Shown piece after piece: positions 1 to 6,748 of a DNA stretch of 44,355 nucleotides. The notes beneath the pieces were generated by a model. That model saw nothing but the letters and a program-made list of their open reading frames with translations. It was not told the origin of the DNA and searched no databases. Source of the stretch: a virus. The translations under genes and the position numbers were made by a program. Position 1 is the first letter of the stretch. Each line of letters begins with the position of its first letter. The DNA lies in the IMG/VR virus record IMGVR_UViG_3300025940_000004, positions 1-44,355 of that record; one strand, given 5' to 3'.

Positions 1-99
1 AGGTGGACAGCGCGCCATGCCCGATCAGCGACACTCTTAGGACGGTGGGGTCGATATGATGCTGCGGCAAAGTTGTGGGCTGGCCGGATTCTTCGCCCC
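1..99. repeat. 99-bp direct terminal repeat, left copy
   Basis: Bases 1-99 are identical to 44257-44355. An exact 99-base overlap of contig ends is what a de Bruijn assembler leaves when a circular or circularly permuted molecule closes, so this is read as one locus seen twice, not as a biological repeat. It carries the last codons of the inner spanin gene (stop at 57-59) and the start of the next reading frames. Confidence 0.95.
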
Positions 100-172
100 A
101 AACCTGTGCGCAACAGGACCAACAGCAGGCAATCTATCACCGGCACCCGCCGCCGCAGCGTTCGGGAGATAG
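56..172 (+). CDS. Small Ala/Pro-rich ORF between spanin genes (uncertain)
   Basis: This 38-codon frame starts with ATG at 56, overlapping the inner-spanin stop (57-59, ATGA), and stops four bases before the next gene. The product begins MMLRQSCGLAGFF and is rich in Ala and Pro. Its position, coupled to Rz, is where a short Rz1-type outer spanin often lies. However, the single Cys in a plausible place (residue 18, context PNLC) is not a good lipobox, and the following gene fits an outer spanin better. It may be a translational relay or chance. Confidence 0.3.
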   Translation: MMLRQSCGLAGFFAPNLCATGPTAGNLSPAPAAAAFGR

Positions 173-176
173 CATA

Positions 177-461
177 ATGCGACTTCAGTTTAAAGCTGTG
201 CGCGAACTTATACCAATTGCCCTGTTCAGTATAACTTCCGCCTGCGCCTCAACCTGCCCGCCGCCCAAGATCGTAACGCAGGTGGTCAAAGAGCCGGTCG
301 CGGTTGCCTGCATTGATCCGTCCAGCATTCCAGCCGAACCGGGCACGGTCATGTTGCCCCTAGACGCGCGTCCCGCGGCTGACCTCGCCGCAGCCCAGGC
401 CAAGGAATTGAGGGCGTGGGGGCGCTCGCTGATGGCCTTGGTCGGGCCTTGCACCAGATAG
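177..461 (+). CDS. Outer-membrane spanin-like lipoprotein (Rz1 role)
   Basis: A 94-residue lipoprotein. The N-terminus MRLQFKAVRELIPIALF is a short signal peptide followed by ITSAC, a workable lipobox with Cys23 as the lipidated residue, then a CPPPK segment typical of Rz1-like outer spanins. The ATG at 177 has GGGAGA upstream; an in-frame GTG at 75 would put the signal peptide in the middle of the protein, so 177 is preferred. It follows the inner spanin (43908-44315, which continues to position 59 on the circle). The pair would fuse inner and outer membranes at the end of lysis. The -3 position of the lipobox is Thr, which is weaker than usual. Confidence 0.7.
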   Translation: MRLQFKAVRELIPIALFSITSACASTCPPPKIVTQVVKEPVAVACIDPSSIPAEPGTVMLPLDARPAADLAAAQAKELRAWGRSLMALVGPCTR

Positions 462-469
462 GATTGACC

Positions 470-2008
470 ATGAAAATCGGCATCAACCTGGACGAAGTAG
501 CCGACTATACCTCGGGCTGCCCGTTCATCGACCGCGTGCGCATGGGCAGGACTCCCAGCGCCTTCGCCAAGGACATTCCGATTGGGGCGTGGAGCCTGAC
601 CACCGGCCTTCCGTCAACCGCTGGTCAACTTACCCGGGCAATCCCGATCGACCCCGCCAGCGCTGACAATCCGCATACCTATGTCCTGCTGTGTGACGAG
701 AATGTCGTATCAGTCGGAACGCCATGGGGGATCATGAAGCCCGTACAGGGGCGAGCCACGATCACGATCAAGTCCGCTTCGTCCGGCGTAGGCCTCCAGA
801 TCACCGCATCTGGCCCGGTCAAGAAGCTCGCCTTCATGCGTGCCGAGCATGAACAAGCCTATCTGGATGGCGAAGTGCTCAATCCCGAATATGTGGCCCG
901 TGTCGCGCCGTTTCCAGTGCTGCGCCCGCTCGATTGGAACGCAACCAACTACGAGCCGCCCGCTGTGTTCGGGTCATTCCCGCCGAACCGCCCAACTCTT
1001 CTAGACGGATATTTCACCACCGATCGCGGAGGCATTCCCGCCGAATATGTGGCGATGCTGGCGAAGAAGACCGGGGCTGAAGTCTGGTATCCCCTGCATC
1101 ACCTGATGCCAGATTCCATGATCGTGGAGATTGCCGGGATCTTCGCCAAGGCCGGCGTTCGGGTGCGGTTCGAATATTCCAACGAGTTCGGCTGGACCTA
1201 TCACAAGGCATGGGCTCAGGCGAAGGCTCTGGCCGCTTATGGGTCTAACTCCGACCCCAATATCATGCGCTGGTATGGGCATCGTGCAGGCGAAGTCGCA
1301 AAGCTCGTTGAGGCGGTTTCGCCCAGCTTTCAGATGGAATTGGCATCACAGGCAAGCAACGGCGCGTCAAACCTGCCCTACCTCCTTGAAGGATGGGATT
1401 CGACCGGCGCACCTCGATCGATGATCGCGGGCTATTCGAACGGTAGCTATCTTAACCTCAATTCGATCCTGCCCGTGTTGTTCGATGCGATGGATCGGAA
1501 CGACCCAGAAGCCTTTTACGCCGCTGTGGATGGGCTCAGGCCCGCATTGAAGGGGCGTCATGTCAAAGCGGTTGCTGCGTGCAGGGCAGAAAAGCTGCTC
1601 TACAAGGTCTATGAGGCCGGAATACAGCTATTCCTCCAGCGCATGAACATGCCCGCCAATTACACCCCTGAAGAGAAGCTGGCATGGGATGCGCGCCGTG
1701 TCGCATTGCTCGCATGGGTTTTGCCGCTGTGGCATTCCGAGCGCATGGCGGACATTGAGATGGCGATGATCCAGGACGCGTTCGATGCAGGCGCTGTGGA
1801 AGTGAACAAGTTCATGCTGTCCGGCGCAGGCTCGCAATATGGGATCTGGGGCACGATGCCGCATGTCACCCAGCCGGTGTACCCGATCTATAACAGGCTG
1901 TTGAAGGCGCTTGCTCCGGTCGCAGCAGTCCAGAAAGACGACCTACCTACGATCATAGGGGAGATGGAGGCTTTGGTGGCTCGTTTGAGCGCGTTCGCGA
2001 CCCGATAG
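470..2008 (+). CDS. Glycoside-hydrolase-like TIM-barrel protein
   Basis: A 512-residue protein. Residues around 233-240 read RFEYSNEF, matching the Asn-Glu acid/base motif of clan GH-A glycosidases; in a family often annotated as cellulose-binding the equivalent stretch is EYSNEVWN. Glu239 is the candidate catalytic residue. The N-terminal pattern (GINLDEVADYT, then PFIDRVRMGR) also fits that family. ATG at 470 has AGGA 7 bases upstream. It is the last gene of the rightward late operon, after the spanins, and ends convergently 56 bp inside the first leftward gene. No signal peptide is visible, so it may act in the virion or be released at lysis. A substrate such as host capsule polysaccharide is inference. 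Confidence 0.65.
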   Translation: MKIGINLDEVADYTSGCPFIDRVRMGRTPSAFAKDIPIGAWSLTTGLPSTAGQLTRAIPIDPASADNPHTYVLLCDENVVSVGTPWGIMKPVQGRATITIKSASSGVGLQITASGPVKKLAFMRAEHEQAYLDGEVLNPEYVARVAPFPVLRPLDWNATNYEPPAVFGSFPPNRPTLLDGYFTTDRGGIPAEYVAMLAKKTGAEVWYPLHHLMPDSMIVEIAGIFAKAGVRVRFEYSNEFGWTYHKAWAQAKALAAYGSNSDPNIMRWYGHRAGEVAKLVEAVSPSFQMELASQASNGASNLPYLLEGWDSTGAPRSMIAGYSNGSYLNLNSILPVLFDAMDRNDPEAFYAAVDGLRPALKGRHVKAVAACRAEKLLYKVYEAGIQLFLQRMNMPANYTPEEKLAWDARRVALLAWVLPLWHSERMADIEMAMIQDAFDAGAVEVNKFMLSGAGSQYGIWGTMPHVTQPVYPIYNRLLKALAPVAAVQKDDLPTIIGEMEALVARLSAFATR

Positions 2009-2273
2009 GATTAAACACCCACCACAGCTCCACGTCTTCGTCTGCCATGATGTGCCGCCATCCGGGGCCGCAGAGAAATAGCGTGAAGCCTTTGCATCCG
2101 GACGTCCAGCGGCAAACGCATCGCCGGTTCCACAGCGAATAATCCCGGCCAACCTTGGCTATCAAAGCGGGTAGGTCGATAGCCTGTTGCTTATGGCAGG
2201 TGTGGCATTCGGCCCATGCTTCATGGCCACCGTCCAGCATCTGACCTAGGGTTCTTCGTACGCGGAGGGACAT
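1953..2273 (-). CDS. Small Cys-rich protein, likely zinc-binding
   Basis: 106 residues with CHTC at 23-26 and CVC plus GCKGF further on, so up to two Cys pairs that could hold a zinc ion. The N-terminal phrase RVRRTLGQMLDGG resembles small zinc-ribbon proteins of alphaproteobacterial phages. It is the last gene of the leftward operon and its 3' end overlaps the convergent glycosidase gene by 56 bp. Start chosen at 2273 because the family-like N-terminus begins there; an internal Met at residue 12 is possible. Function unknown. Confidence 0.6.
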   Translation of the reverse strand: MSLRVRRTLGQMLDGGHEAWAECHTCHKQQAIDLPALIAKVGRDYSLWNRRCVCRWTSGCKGFTLFLCGPGWRHIMADEDVELWWVFNPIGSRTRSNEPPKPPSPL

Positions 2274-2322
2274 GGTGGATGTAGAACATGCCGTGAACGA
2301 TTCGGCTAGGTGTCGCTACCGA

Positions 2323-2613
2323 TCACGGGTACGGCACCGATCCCAAAACCTCACCATCGATCGGACATTTCCAATCCTGTGGCGCCTCGTTGGTCGTGAA
2401 GGTGTAGCCGCATTTTGGGCATTTGCTGCGGGCCATCGGGTGTTCGCTCAGCCCGTCCATGCGACAATCGCCGCTCACGATCAATCGGAAGCCGCGTCCT
2501 ATCGTGCAATTCCAGCCATCGCTAATAACTTCGCGCGTTTCTCCGGGATTCAGTGAGGCGCAGACCGAGGGCCAATCACTCCCAACGTCCAGCGGGGCCG
2601 GTTTATCGCTCAT
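2323..2613 (-). CDS. Zinc-ribbon small phage protein
   Basis: 96 residues. The C-terminal third has KCPKCGYTF and, about 15 residues later, CPIDG, a rubredoxin-like zinc ribbon with one knuckle CPKC and a second degenerate one. Two more Cys lie in the N-terminal half. The ATG at 2611-2613 overlaps the stop of the preceding gene (ATGA), so it is translationally coupled. Function is unknown; a DNA- or protein-binding role would fit the fold. Confidence 0.65.
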   Translation of the reverse strand: MSDKPAPLDVGSDWPSVCASLNPGETREVISDGWNCTIGRGFRLIVSGDCRMDGLSEHPMARSKCPKCGYTFTTNEAPQDWKCPIDGEVLGSVPYP

Positions 2614-2927
2614 GGCATTCTCTTCGAGCTGTCCAAGCTGGCCCAGCGCACGATACGCGAACCGCCGGAAGATCTTGGAGGGTCAGTAAAATAACAGCCT
2701 TTGGGTGGGTTGTGCAAAGGGAGCGCCCACCCTTCGAAGTTCGTTCCCGGCATAACGCCAAGGCTTTCGTACCCAGCGGCGGCCATGTCCGTCTTCACCC
2801 CGCCAAGCCCGATCAGCGTTTCCTCGTCCCCGTCGCGCAAGGCCTTGTCGGCAATCTTGGCCTCAGTTTCAGTGAGGCATCGAGGGTACAGCCAAATGCT
2901 GTGGACTGAGGCTTGATCGTCGCTCAT
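2610..2927 (-). CDS. Hypothetical phage protein
   Basis: 105 residues starting MSDDQASVHSIWLYP. Not recognised. It is acidic in the N-terminal half (KALRDGDEETLIG) with a Trp/Pro-rich middle (FEGWALPLHNPPKGCYF). An upstream in-frame ATG would extend it into the next gene, so the start at 2927 with GAGAGA in front is used. It overlaps the next gene by the ATGA device. The same phrase, gagaatgccATGAGC, occurs before both this start and the one at 2613. Confidence 0.6.
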   Translation of the reverse strand: MSDDQASVHSIWLYPRCLTETEAKIADKALRDGDEETLIGLGGVKTDMAAAGYESLGVMPGTNFEGWALPLHNPPKGCYFTDPPRSSGGSRIVRWASLDSSKRMP

Positions 2928-2940
2928 GGCATTCTCTCTA

Positions 2941-3165
2941 TCATAGAGGGGTGTGCATTTCCTGATCGTGGTGTGCCGCAGCCGCCGTGTCAGCGGGGTC
3001 GAAATACTGCCCGCAAGTGGTGCATTCGATTTCACCGGCCGGCTCCAGAACGCTCAGGATCAAATCCAGGTCGTTCGTGGTCAGGTGGGTCTCCTCGCAT
3101 ACCTCTCCGTCCTCGAAGGACTGGCGGAATAGACGAAGGCGGGTGAGGGATTGTGCTAGGCTCAT
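2941..3165 (-). CDS. Small zinc-finger-like protein
   Basis: 74 residues. ECTTCGQYF (CxxC) followed by a His cluster (AAAAHHDQEMH) looks like a single C2H2-type zinc knuckle at the C-terminus. The rest is a charged helix-rich segment with TTNDLDLILSVLE. Located 13 bp upstream of the next leftward gene. Role unknown; small treble-clef or C2H2 proteins of this size are common in phage early regions and sometimes inhibit host enzymes. Confidence 0.6.
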   Translation of the reverse strand: MSLAQSLTRLRLFRQSFEDGEVCEETHLTTNDLDLILSVLEPAGEIECTTCGQYFDPADTAAAAHHDQEMHTPL

Positions 3166-3183
3166 GCTGGCTCACTACCCCAA

Positions 3184-3237
3184 ATCGAAACGCGAAGCGA
3201 TATGACGCGAAGCGGCATAGCCCGAAGGGTGAGAGCT
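3184..3237. repeat. Triloop-hairpin element, copy R1
   Basis: Intergenic. Read on the + strand it holds three successive mini-hairpins: CGC-GAA-GCG (3191-3199), CGC-GAA-GCG (3206-3214) and CCC-GAA-GGG (3221-3229), ending in GAGAGC. The downstream tail GGATAAG...TCC...ACCATAC is shared with copy R2. Stems differ from those of the other copies but still pair. Confidence 0.7.
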
Positions 3238-3292
3238 GGATAAGGTCCAAATACATCTACCATACCCTATCCCTCCTTTAATGCTGCGGTGA

Positions 3293-3517
3293 TCATGGAT
3301 TGCCACGATCCTGTATCGACTGGCGCTTGCATCGCTCGATGATAAACACCCGAGTTCGCTGAACCAAATCGGCCGCTCCAGCCGCATTGCGATCTCGGCT
3401 AGCCTGCATGATACACCACGTTTGGAGCTTGCTTAGATCGTCCAGCAGGGCGCTTGCTTCGTCGTCCGTTGATCGCGGTGGCAGGACCGTAACCCCAACC
3501 CTCTCTACCATACTCAT
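3293..3517 (-). CDS. Hypothetical phage protein
   Basis: 74 residues, mostly helical by composition: a hydrophobic N-terminus (VERVGVTVLPPR) followed by a charged helix (DDEASALLDDLSKLQTW) and a basic C-terminus (FIIERCKRQ). Two starts are possible, Met1 and Met3 (3517 or 3511). Not recognised. It is followed by the R1 hairpin element before the next leftward gene. Confidence 0.55.
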   Translation of the reverse strand: MSMVERVGVTVLPPRSTDDEASALLDDLSKLQTWCIMQASRDRNAAGAADLVQRTRVFIIERCKRQSIQDRGNP

Positions 3518-3578
3518 TCTATTAGTTCCTTTGTTGGGATGGCTAGGGAGAGGTTGGGCGCATCCTTCGGACCGGGTG

Positions 3579-3980
3579 CTAAGCCTTCGGCTCGGAGCCA
3601 GCTTCGCCGTCTCCGCCCATTCGGGTAACGCCCCCTTGCGCGATCATCGGATGATCTATCGTTTGCAAATTGGCTGGCGGCGAGGGGATAAAGGCGCGCG
3701 TCCACATTTTGACAGCCGTCGCGCTGCCAGCAATTGGTTTGCCGTTGCCCCAAATCGTCCAAACCCGCGAGCCATCGGTAGCCCAGATTACAACTCCATC
3801 TGGAGTTGGCTCGGCCCTATCATGCCAGTCAGCGACGCTTGTCGGGATCATCTGGTCCGCCGGCCACGCTCGTTTGGCAGCCTCGATGTCGCGCTCGATG
3901 TCTTGCACCTGCATGTTCACATATTGCAGCAGATCGCGGGATCGCTCAGCCAGACCGCGCAGTCGTTCGTCCAAGTTCAT
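3579..3980 (-). CDS. Hypothetical phage protein, coiled-coil N-terminus
   Basis: 133 residues. Residues 1-42 are a charged amphipathic helix (MNLDERLRGLAERSRDLLQY and onward), then a Trp-rich globular part (VVIWATDGSRVWTIWGNG). The ATG at 3980 is preceded by AAAGGA at good distance. Not recognised. It lies between the R2 element upstream and the 3293-3517 gene downstream. Confidence 0.6.
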   Translation of the reverse strand: MNLDERLRGLAERSRDLLQYVNMQVQDIERDIEAAKRAWPADQMIPTSVADWHDRAEPTPDGVVIWATDGSRVWTIWGNGKPIAGSATAVKMWTRAFIPSPPANLQTIDHPMIAQGGVTRMGGDGEAGSEPKA

Positions 3981-3998
3981 ATTCTATCCTTTAGCCCC

Positions 3999-4052
3999 GA
4001 TTGAAGCGCAACGCGACGAAACCCGTAGGGGTTCGGCCCGAAGGGCGAAAGC
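3999..4052. repeat. Triloop-hairpin element, copy R2
   Basis: Intergenic. Three hairpins on the + strand: GCG-CAA-CGC (4006-4014), a 6-7 bp stem around ACCC-GTA-GGGG (4018-4034, one A/G mismatch) and GCCC-GAA-GGGC (4036-4046), then GAAAGC. It is followed by the GGATAAG...ACCATAC tail also seen after R1. Confidence 0.7.
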
Positions 4053-4080
4053 GGGATAAGCTCCTGAAAACATTACCATA

Positions 4081-4320
4081 CTAAAAGCCTTTCGGAGCAG
4101 GGGAGGGGTTATGCTGGGCCTTAGCGATGTGAGGCGGTACATAGCCGCTCGCGAACGCGGTAAGGCAAACCTCAACTGGCCCTGTCACGGTGCGCTTACC
4201 GCTCTCCCACATGCGGACGGTGTGCCCTGGCTGCTCACCGGACAGCATAAGCCAAAGGCCCAACTCAGTCTGAGTCAGGCCCAAGGCGCTTCGTATGGAT
4301 TTTACCTCTGATGGGTTCAT
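4081..4320 (-). CDS. XRE-family helix-turn-helix regulator
   Basis: 79 residues from MNPSEVKSIRSALGLTQTEL, a textbook Cro/CI helix-turn-helix: helix 2 LTQTELGLWL and recognition helix near HTVRMWESGKR. Proteins of this kind usually start just before SEVKSIR, so 4320 is chosen; an in-frame ATG at 4413, one base after the stop of the upstream small gene, would add 31 residues. It is the second gene downstream of a good leftward promoter beside attP, so it may regulate int/xis or the distal left operon. DNA target unknown. Confidence 0.75.
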   Translation of the reverse strand: MNPSEVKSIRSALGLTQTELGLWLMLSGEQPGHTVRMWESGKRTVTGPVEVCLTAFASGYVPPHIAKAQHNPSPAPKGF

Positions 4321-4414
4321 GATTTGGCCTGCCACTGAGAAGGAAAGCGGATTAGGGGTTACGCCCGCACAGGTTACGCTGTGTCCGCTCCCCATCTCAA
4401 TGGCAGGCTTCATC

Positions 4415-4561
4415 TTAGTTCCACACGGGCCGCACGACGAAGCGAACGGCCCCGTAGGCGTCATCTTGGCGATCGGCGAACCGATAAGCCTGATCTCGGT
4501 TCTTATAAGTGGCAACGACCTTTTGGGTCTGTGCATCGGTGACTTCGTAACGGTCTGCCAT
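4415..4561 (-). CDS. Conserved small phage protein (48 aa)
   Basis: A short gene reading MADRYEVTDAQTQKVVATYK, ending PVWN. The pattern of a YEVTD strand, KVVATYK and a Tyr/Asp-rich helix is familiar from small phage proteins of unknown role. ATG at 4561 has GGGAGA about 8 bases upstream and a sigma70-like promoter at 4609-4637, so it is the first gene of that transcript. It is too short for most ORF length cut-offs. Folding as a small beta-beta-alpha unit is inference. Confidence 0.65.
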   Translation of the reverse strand: MADRYEVTDAQTQKVVATYKNRDQAYRFADRQDDAYGAVRFVVRPVWN

Positions 4562-4608
4562 CTTTGTTCTCCCTCATCAGGTGGGCCGCTGGCCCGTGGT
4601 GTGAGAGC

Positions 4609-4637
4609 ATTAGTAACAGAGTTACGGGTATCGTCAA
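4609..4637 (-). promoter_or_regulatory. Leftward sigma70-like promoter next to attP
   Basis: On the - strand TTGACG (4637-4632), 17-bp spacer, ACTAAT (4614-4609). It points toward the 48-aa gene and the XRE regulator. Its -35 box lies only 7 bp from two integrase arm-type repeats (4645-4663), so integrase binding could affect it. A GGGCC/GGCCC hairpin (4583-4595) sits in the leader. Confidence 0.55.
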
Positions 4638-4644
4638 GCACAAA

Positions 4645-4663
4645 GTGGGCAAAAAAGTGGGCA
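4645..4663 (+). promoter_or_regulatory. Candidate integrase arm-type sites (left pair)
   Basis: Two direct copies of GTGGGCA at 4645-4651 and 4657-4663, 12 bp apart, on one side of the attP core. Three more same-strand copies lie on the other side (4813-4849). This arrangement is what P4/lambda-type integrases use for arm binding. Assignment is by position and repetition only. Confidence 0.6.
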
Positions 4664-4683
4664 GACAGAAAATTTATTGAGGG

Positions 4684-4709
4684 CAGTTCGAATCCCACCC
4701 TCTCCGCCA
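4684..4709 (+). other. attP core: tRNA-Ser 3' end
   Basis: The segment contains TTCGAAT (T loop), CCCAC (3' T stem), CCTCTCC (3' acceptor strand), discriminator G and CCA ending at 4709: the 3' end of a serine tRNA. The 5' T-stem half is not complementary (GGCAG where GTGGG is expected), so this is not a tRNA gene but a copy of its end. That is the usual identity segment by which a phage reconstitutes a tRNA after integration. Its place just upstream of the integrase supports attP. Confidence 0.8.
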
Positions 4710-4812
4710 GAGGTCTTTCGCCGGGGTTCGCTGAAGATCGCGAACTCCTCCTGTGAAGGCCAAATTCCGTCGCTGACGTTCGCTTGCGTTCACTGCCGAG
4801 CGCGGTCCATAG

Positions 4813-4849
4813 GTGGGCAATCGGTGGGCAGGGAATCGCGTAGTGGGCA
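4813..4849 (+). promoter_or_regulatory. Candidate integrase arm-type sites (right triplet)
   Basis: Three direct copies of GTGGGCA at 4813-4819, 4824-4830 and 4843-4849. The last one contains the GTG start codon of the integrase gene itself, so binding here would overlap int translation initiation and possibly transcription. Confidence 0.55.
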
Positions 4850-6012
4850 GATTGACGGCTCGTAAGGTTGAGATGTTGACGGAGCCGGGCCGCTACTCGG
4901 ATGGCGGCGGGACCGGCTTTCACCTGCGAGTCACCCCTGAGGGCGGCAAATATTATGTCCTTCGAACGACTGTCGCGGGCAAGCGCAAGGACTTCACCCT
5001 CGGCTCGGCCAAGCGCGTCACCCTGGCAATCGCGCGGGAGAAAGCGCGCCGCTTGCAAGAGGGGATCGATGCCCACGGCACGGCTTTGCCCACTGAGATC
5101 CCCACTTTCGAGCAGGCTGCACGTTCTGCCCACAAGGCGCTGACGGCGGGGCTGAAGAACGCCAAGCATAAGGCGCAATGGCTCTCCACGCTCGAAACCT
5201 ACGCGTTTCCCATCGTAGGCGACAAACCGGTCAACCAGGTAGAGCGCGGCCATGTTGTGGAGATACTTTCTCCCATCTGGCTCGACAAGCGCGAGACCGC
5301 CGACCGGACTTTGCAGCGAATCGATCGGGTTATGAGCTGGGCTGTCGGCAACGACTACCGCAACAGCCGGGTAGACATGGCGCTGGTCCGCGATGCACTC
5401 CCACGGCGCGGCAGGCGCAAGCGGTCCGATATTCGCCGTATGCCCGCCATACCATGGATCGAAGCGCCAGCTTTCTACGCTGCAATCCCGATGAGCCGAA
5501 GCGTGGTCGAGGTTCGCATGGCGATGGCCTTCTACCTGCTCACCATACCAAGGCCGGGAAATATATATCTTGCCAAGCGCGGGCAGTTCGATCTCGACGC
5601 CGCTGTGTGGACTGTTCCAGGCGCGGAGATGAAGAATGGGGAGCCGCATCGCTTCCCGCTGTCGCCCGCCGCAATCGATATCGTGCGATCGATGATGGAG
5701 ATGCATGATCATGATCTGCTGTTCACCGTGACCGGCAAGCCAATGTCGCCTGACACGCTGCGGATGATGATGCGGAGGATGGGGCGAACCGAAGTGCCGC
5801 ACGGTTTCCGCTCCACGTTCAAGGATTGGGCAAGAGCCTTGGGCTATCCTGACGACCTGAGCGAAATGGCACTGGCCCATAGCGATCCTAACGAGGTGCG
5901 CGCCGCCTATGCCCGCGCCGACCTGCTTGAAGAGAGGCGTCCTATGATGCTTGCTTGGTCCGAATACTTGGCAGGGAAGCCGCATATTCTCGCAAGCTCT
6001 CCACAGGGATGA
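4843..6012 (+). CDS. int: Tyrosine-recombinase integrase (P4-like)
   Basis: 389 residues from the GTG at 4843, giving the typical GRLTARKVEMLTEPGRYSDG start of the N-terminal arm-binding domain (DUF4102 type), a SAM-like core-binding domain, and the catalytic domain. Catalytic residues visible: Arg237 (IPRPGN), His320-x-x-Arg323 (PHGFRS), His346 (MALAH) and nucleophile Tyr356 (AAYARADLLEERR). It catalyses integration at attP, which lies about 130 bp upstream and matches a tRNA-Ser end. It is the only rightward gene inside the leftward arm, and its 3' end overlaps the convergent excisionase by 71 bp, so the two messages are antisense to each other there. Confidence 0.93.
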   Translation: MGRLTARKVEMLTEPGRYSDGGGTGFHLRVTPEGGKYYVLRTTVAGKRKDFTLGSAKRVTLAIAREKARRLQEGIDAHGTALPTEIPTFEQAARSAHKALTAGLKNAKHKAQWLSTLETYAFPIVGDKPVNQVERGHVVEILSPIWLDKRETADRTLQRIDRVMSWAVGNDYRNSRVDMALVRDALPRRGRRKRSDIRRMPAIPWIEAPAFYAAIPMSRSVVEVRMAMAFYLLTIPRPGNIYLAKRGQFDLDAAVWTVPGAEMKNGEPHRFPLSPAAIDIVRSMMEMHDHDLLFTVTGKPMSPDTLRMMMRRMGRTEVPHGFRSTFKDWARALGYPDDLSEMALAHSDPNEVRAAYARADLLEERRPMMLAWSEYLAGKPHILASSPQG

Positions 6013-6145
6013 CCGTGGACCGGCCCTGCTTTTTCGCCTCGATCTTGCCGGCGTTGATCAACTCGTAGAGATACGTCTTGCCGCAGCCGATCATGGCCGC
6101 GCCACGGTCGGGGCTGACAAGGATCGGGTAGTCGTTGTCGTTCAC
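5942..6145 (-). CDS. Excisionase-like helix-turn-helix protein
   Basis: 67 residues from the GTG at 6145, which has GGAGGG 7 bases upstream. Residues AAMIGCGKTYLYELINAGK and VESLREYAASL form the winged-helix layout of MerR-like/excisionase proteins (HTH_17). Convergent with int and overlapping its end, as Xis genes often are. It would bind attP and direct excision on induction, when the leftward early promoter is on. The frame is open upstream to 6193, but that part is encoded by the R3 hairpin element and is unlikely to be translated. Confidence 0.75.
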   Translation of the reverse strand: MNDNDYPILVSPDRGAAMIGCGKTYLYELINAGKIEAKKQGRSTVIPVESLREYAASLPSIRTKQAS

Positions 6146-6163
6146 AGATACCCTCCATACGCC

Positions 6164-6238
6164 TGATCGAAGTCGCGAAAGCGAGCGAGACACGTAGTGG
6201 CTCGACCGAAGGCGAGAGCAGGTTGCCGCCGCAGGCGG
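6164..6238. repeat. Triloop-hairpin element, copy R3
   Basis: Intergenic, between the excisionase and the 6248-6748 gene. Four hairpins on the + strand: TCGC-GAAA-GCGA (6173-6184), CAC-GTA-GTG (6191-6199), CTCG-a-CC-GAA-GG-CGAG (6201-6216, one bulged A) and CCGCC-GCA-GGCGG (6226-6238). Linkers GAAG, GAGAC and GAGAGCAGGTT match copy R4. Confidence 0.75.
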
Positions 6239-6247
6239 TCGTCCAGC

Positions 6248-6748
6248 TTATTCAATGACTTCCCCCCTACTAACAGTAGATAGAGCGCGAGCCCTTAAGC
6301 TGGCTGAGCAGAGAGCGAGGGCGGGTGTGGCGGCGTTGGACTGTTGTTCGTCCATCCAATATCGCCGGAAGTGACCGCCCACCTCGGCATCCTCGTAGCG
6401 GCTCACCGACGCGAAACCTGCCACCTTGTCGTCATCCCAAAGGGTGCGAACGGAGAAGAGCGAGCCCTCCGGTACCAGCATCCTCGCGGCATCGATGCTG
6501 GCGGTGAAGCTCGTCTCGAATGCGAGCCGGGCGAGACAATGAGGGTTTGCGCTATCGAAGAACTGTTGAAGCGCCTTGCCCGCCGAACCGTCTCGCTCGA
6601 TGCACTTGCGAACGTATCCGGTGCGGTCATAAACCTCGGCGATCATGTCGGGTGGTCGCGTTGCCCACCAAATCGACCCATCAAGCTCCAGATCTGGCCC
6701 CGTCGCCGCTTCGCATCGTTCCGCAAGGTGGATCATATCATTATTCAT
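6248..6748 (-). CDS. Conserved phage protein (LAERCEAATGPD type)
   Basis: 166 residues from MNNDMIHLAERCEAATGPD, a common opening of a phage/prophage protein family of unknown function. The family's C-terminal pattern is also present: TASIDAARMLVPEGS, an EDAEVGGHF stretch and a small alanine-rich helix near the end. The start at 6748 agrees with the family and overlaps the upstream gene's end by 8 bp. Probably cytoplasmic; no catalytic motif visible. Confidence 0.7.
   Translation of the reverse strand: MNNDMIHLAERCEAATGPDLELDGSIWWATRPPDMIAEVYDRTGYVRKCIERDGSAGKALQQFFDSANPHCLARLAFETSFTASIDAARMLVPEGSLFSVRTLWDDDKVAGFASVSRYEDAEVGGHFRRYWMDEQQSNAATPALALCSASLRARALSTVSRGEVIE

Noticed and set aside
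1-99. True terminal redundancy or cos-like repeat
   Set aside because: An exact 99-base end overlap is a typical assembly k-mer value, and it lies inside the spanin gene.
4684-4709. tRNA-Ser gene
   Set aside because: Only the T loop, 3' T stem and acceptor end are present and the 5' side cannot pair, so it is an attP identity segment, not a gene.
4081-5985. Long leftward open frame of about 630 codons antisense to integrase
   Set aside because: Only its last ~80-110 codons (the XRE regulator) look like a protein; the rest is antisense to int and attP with shadow-like composition.
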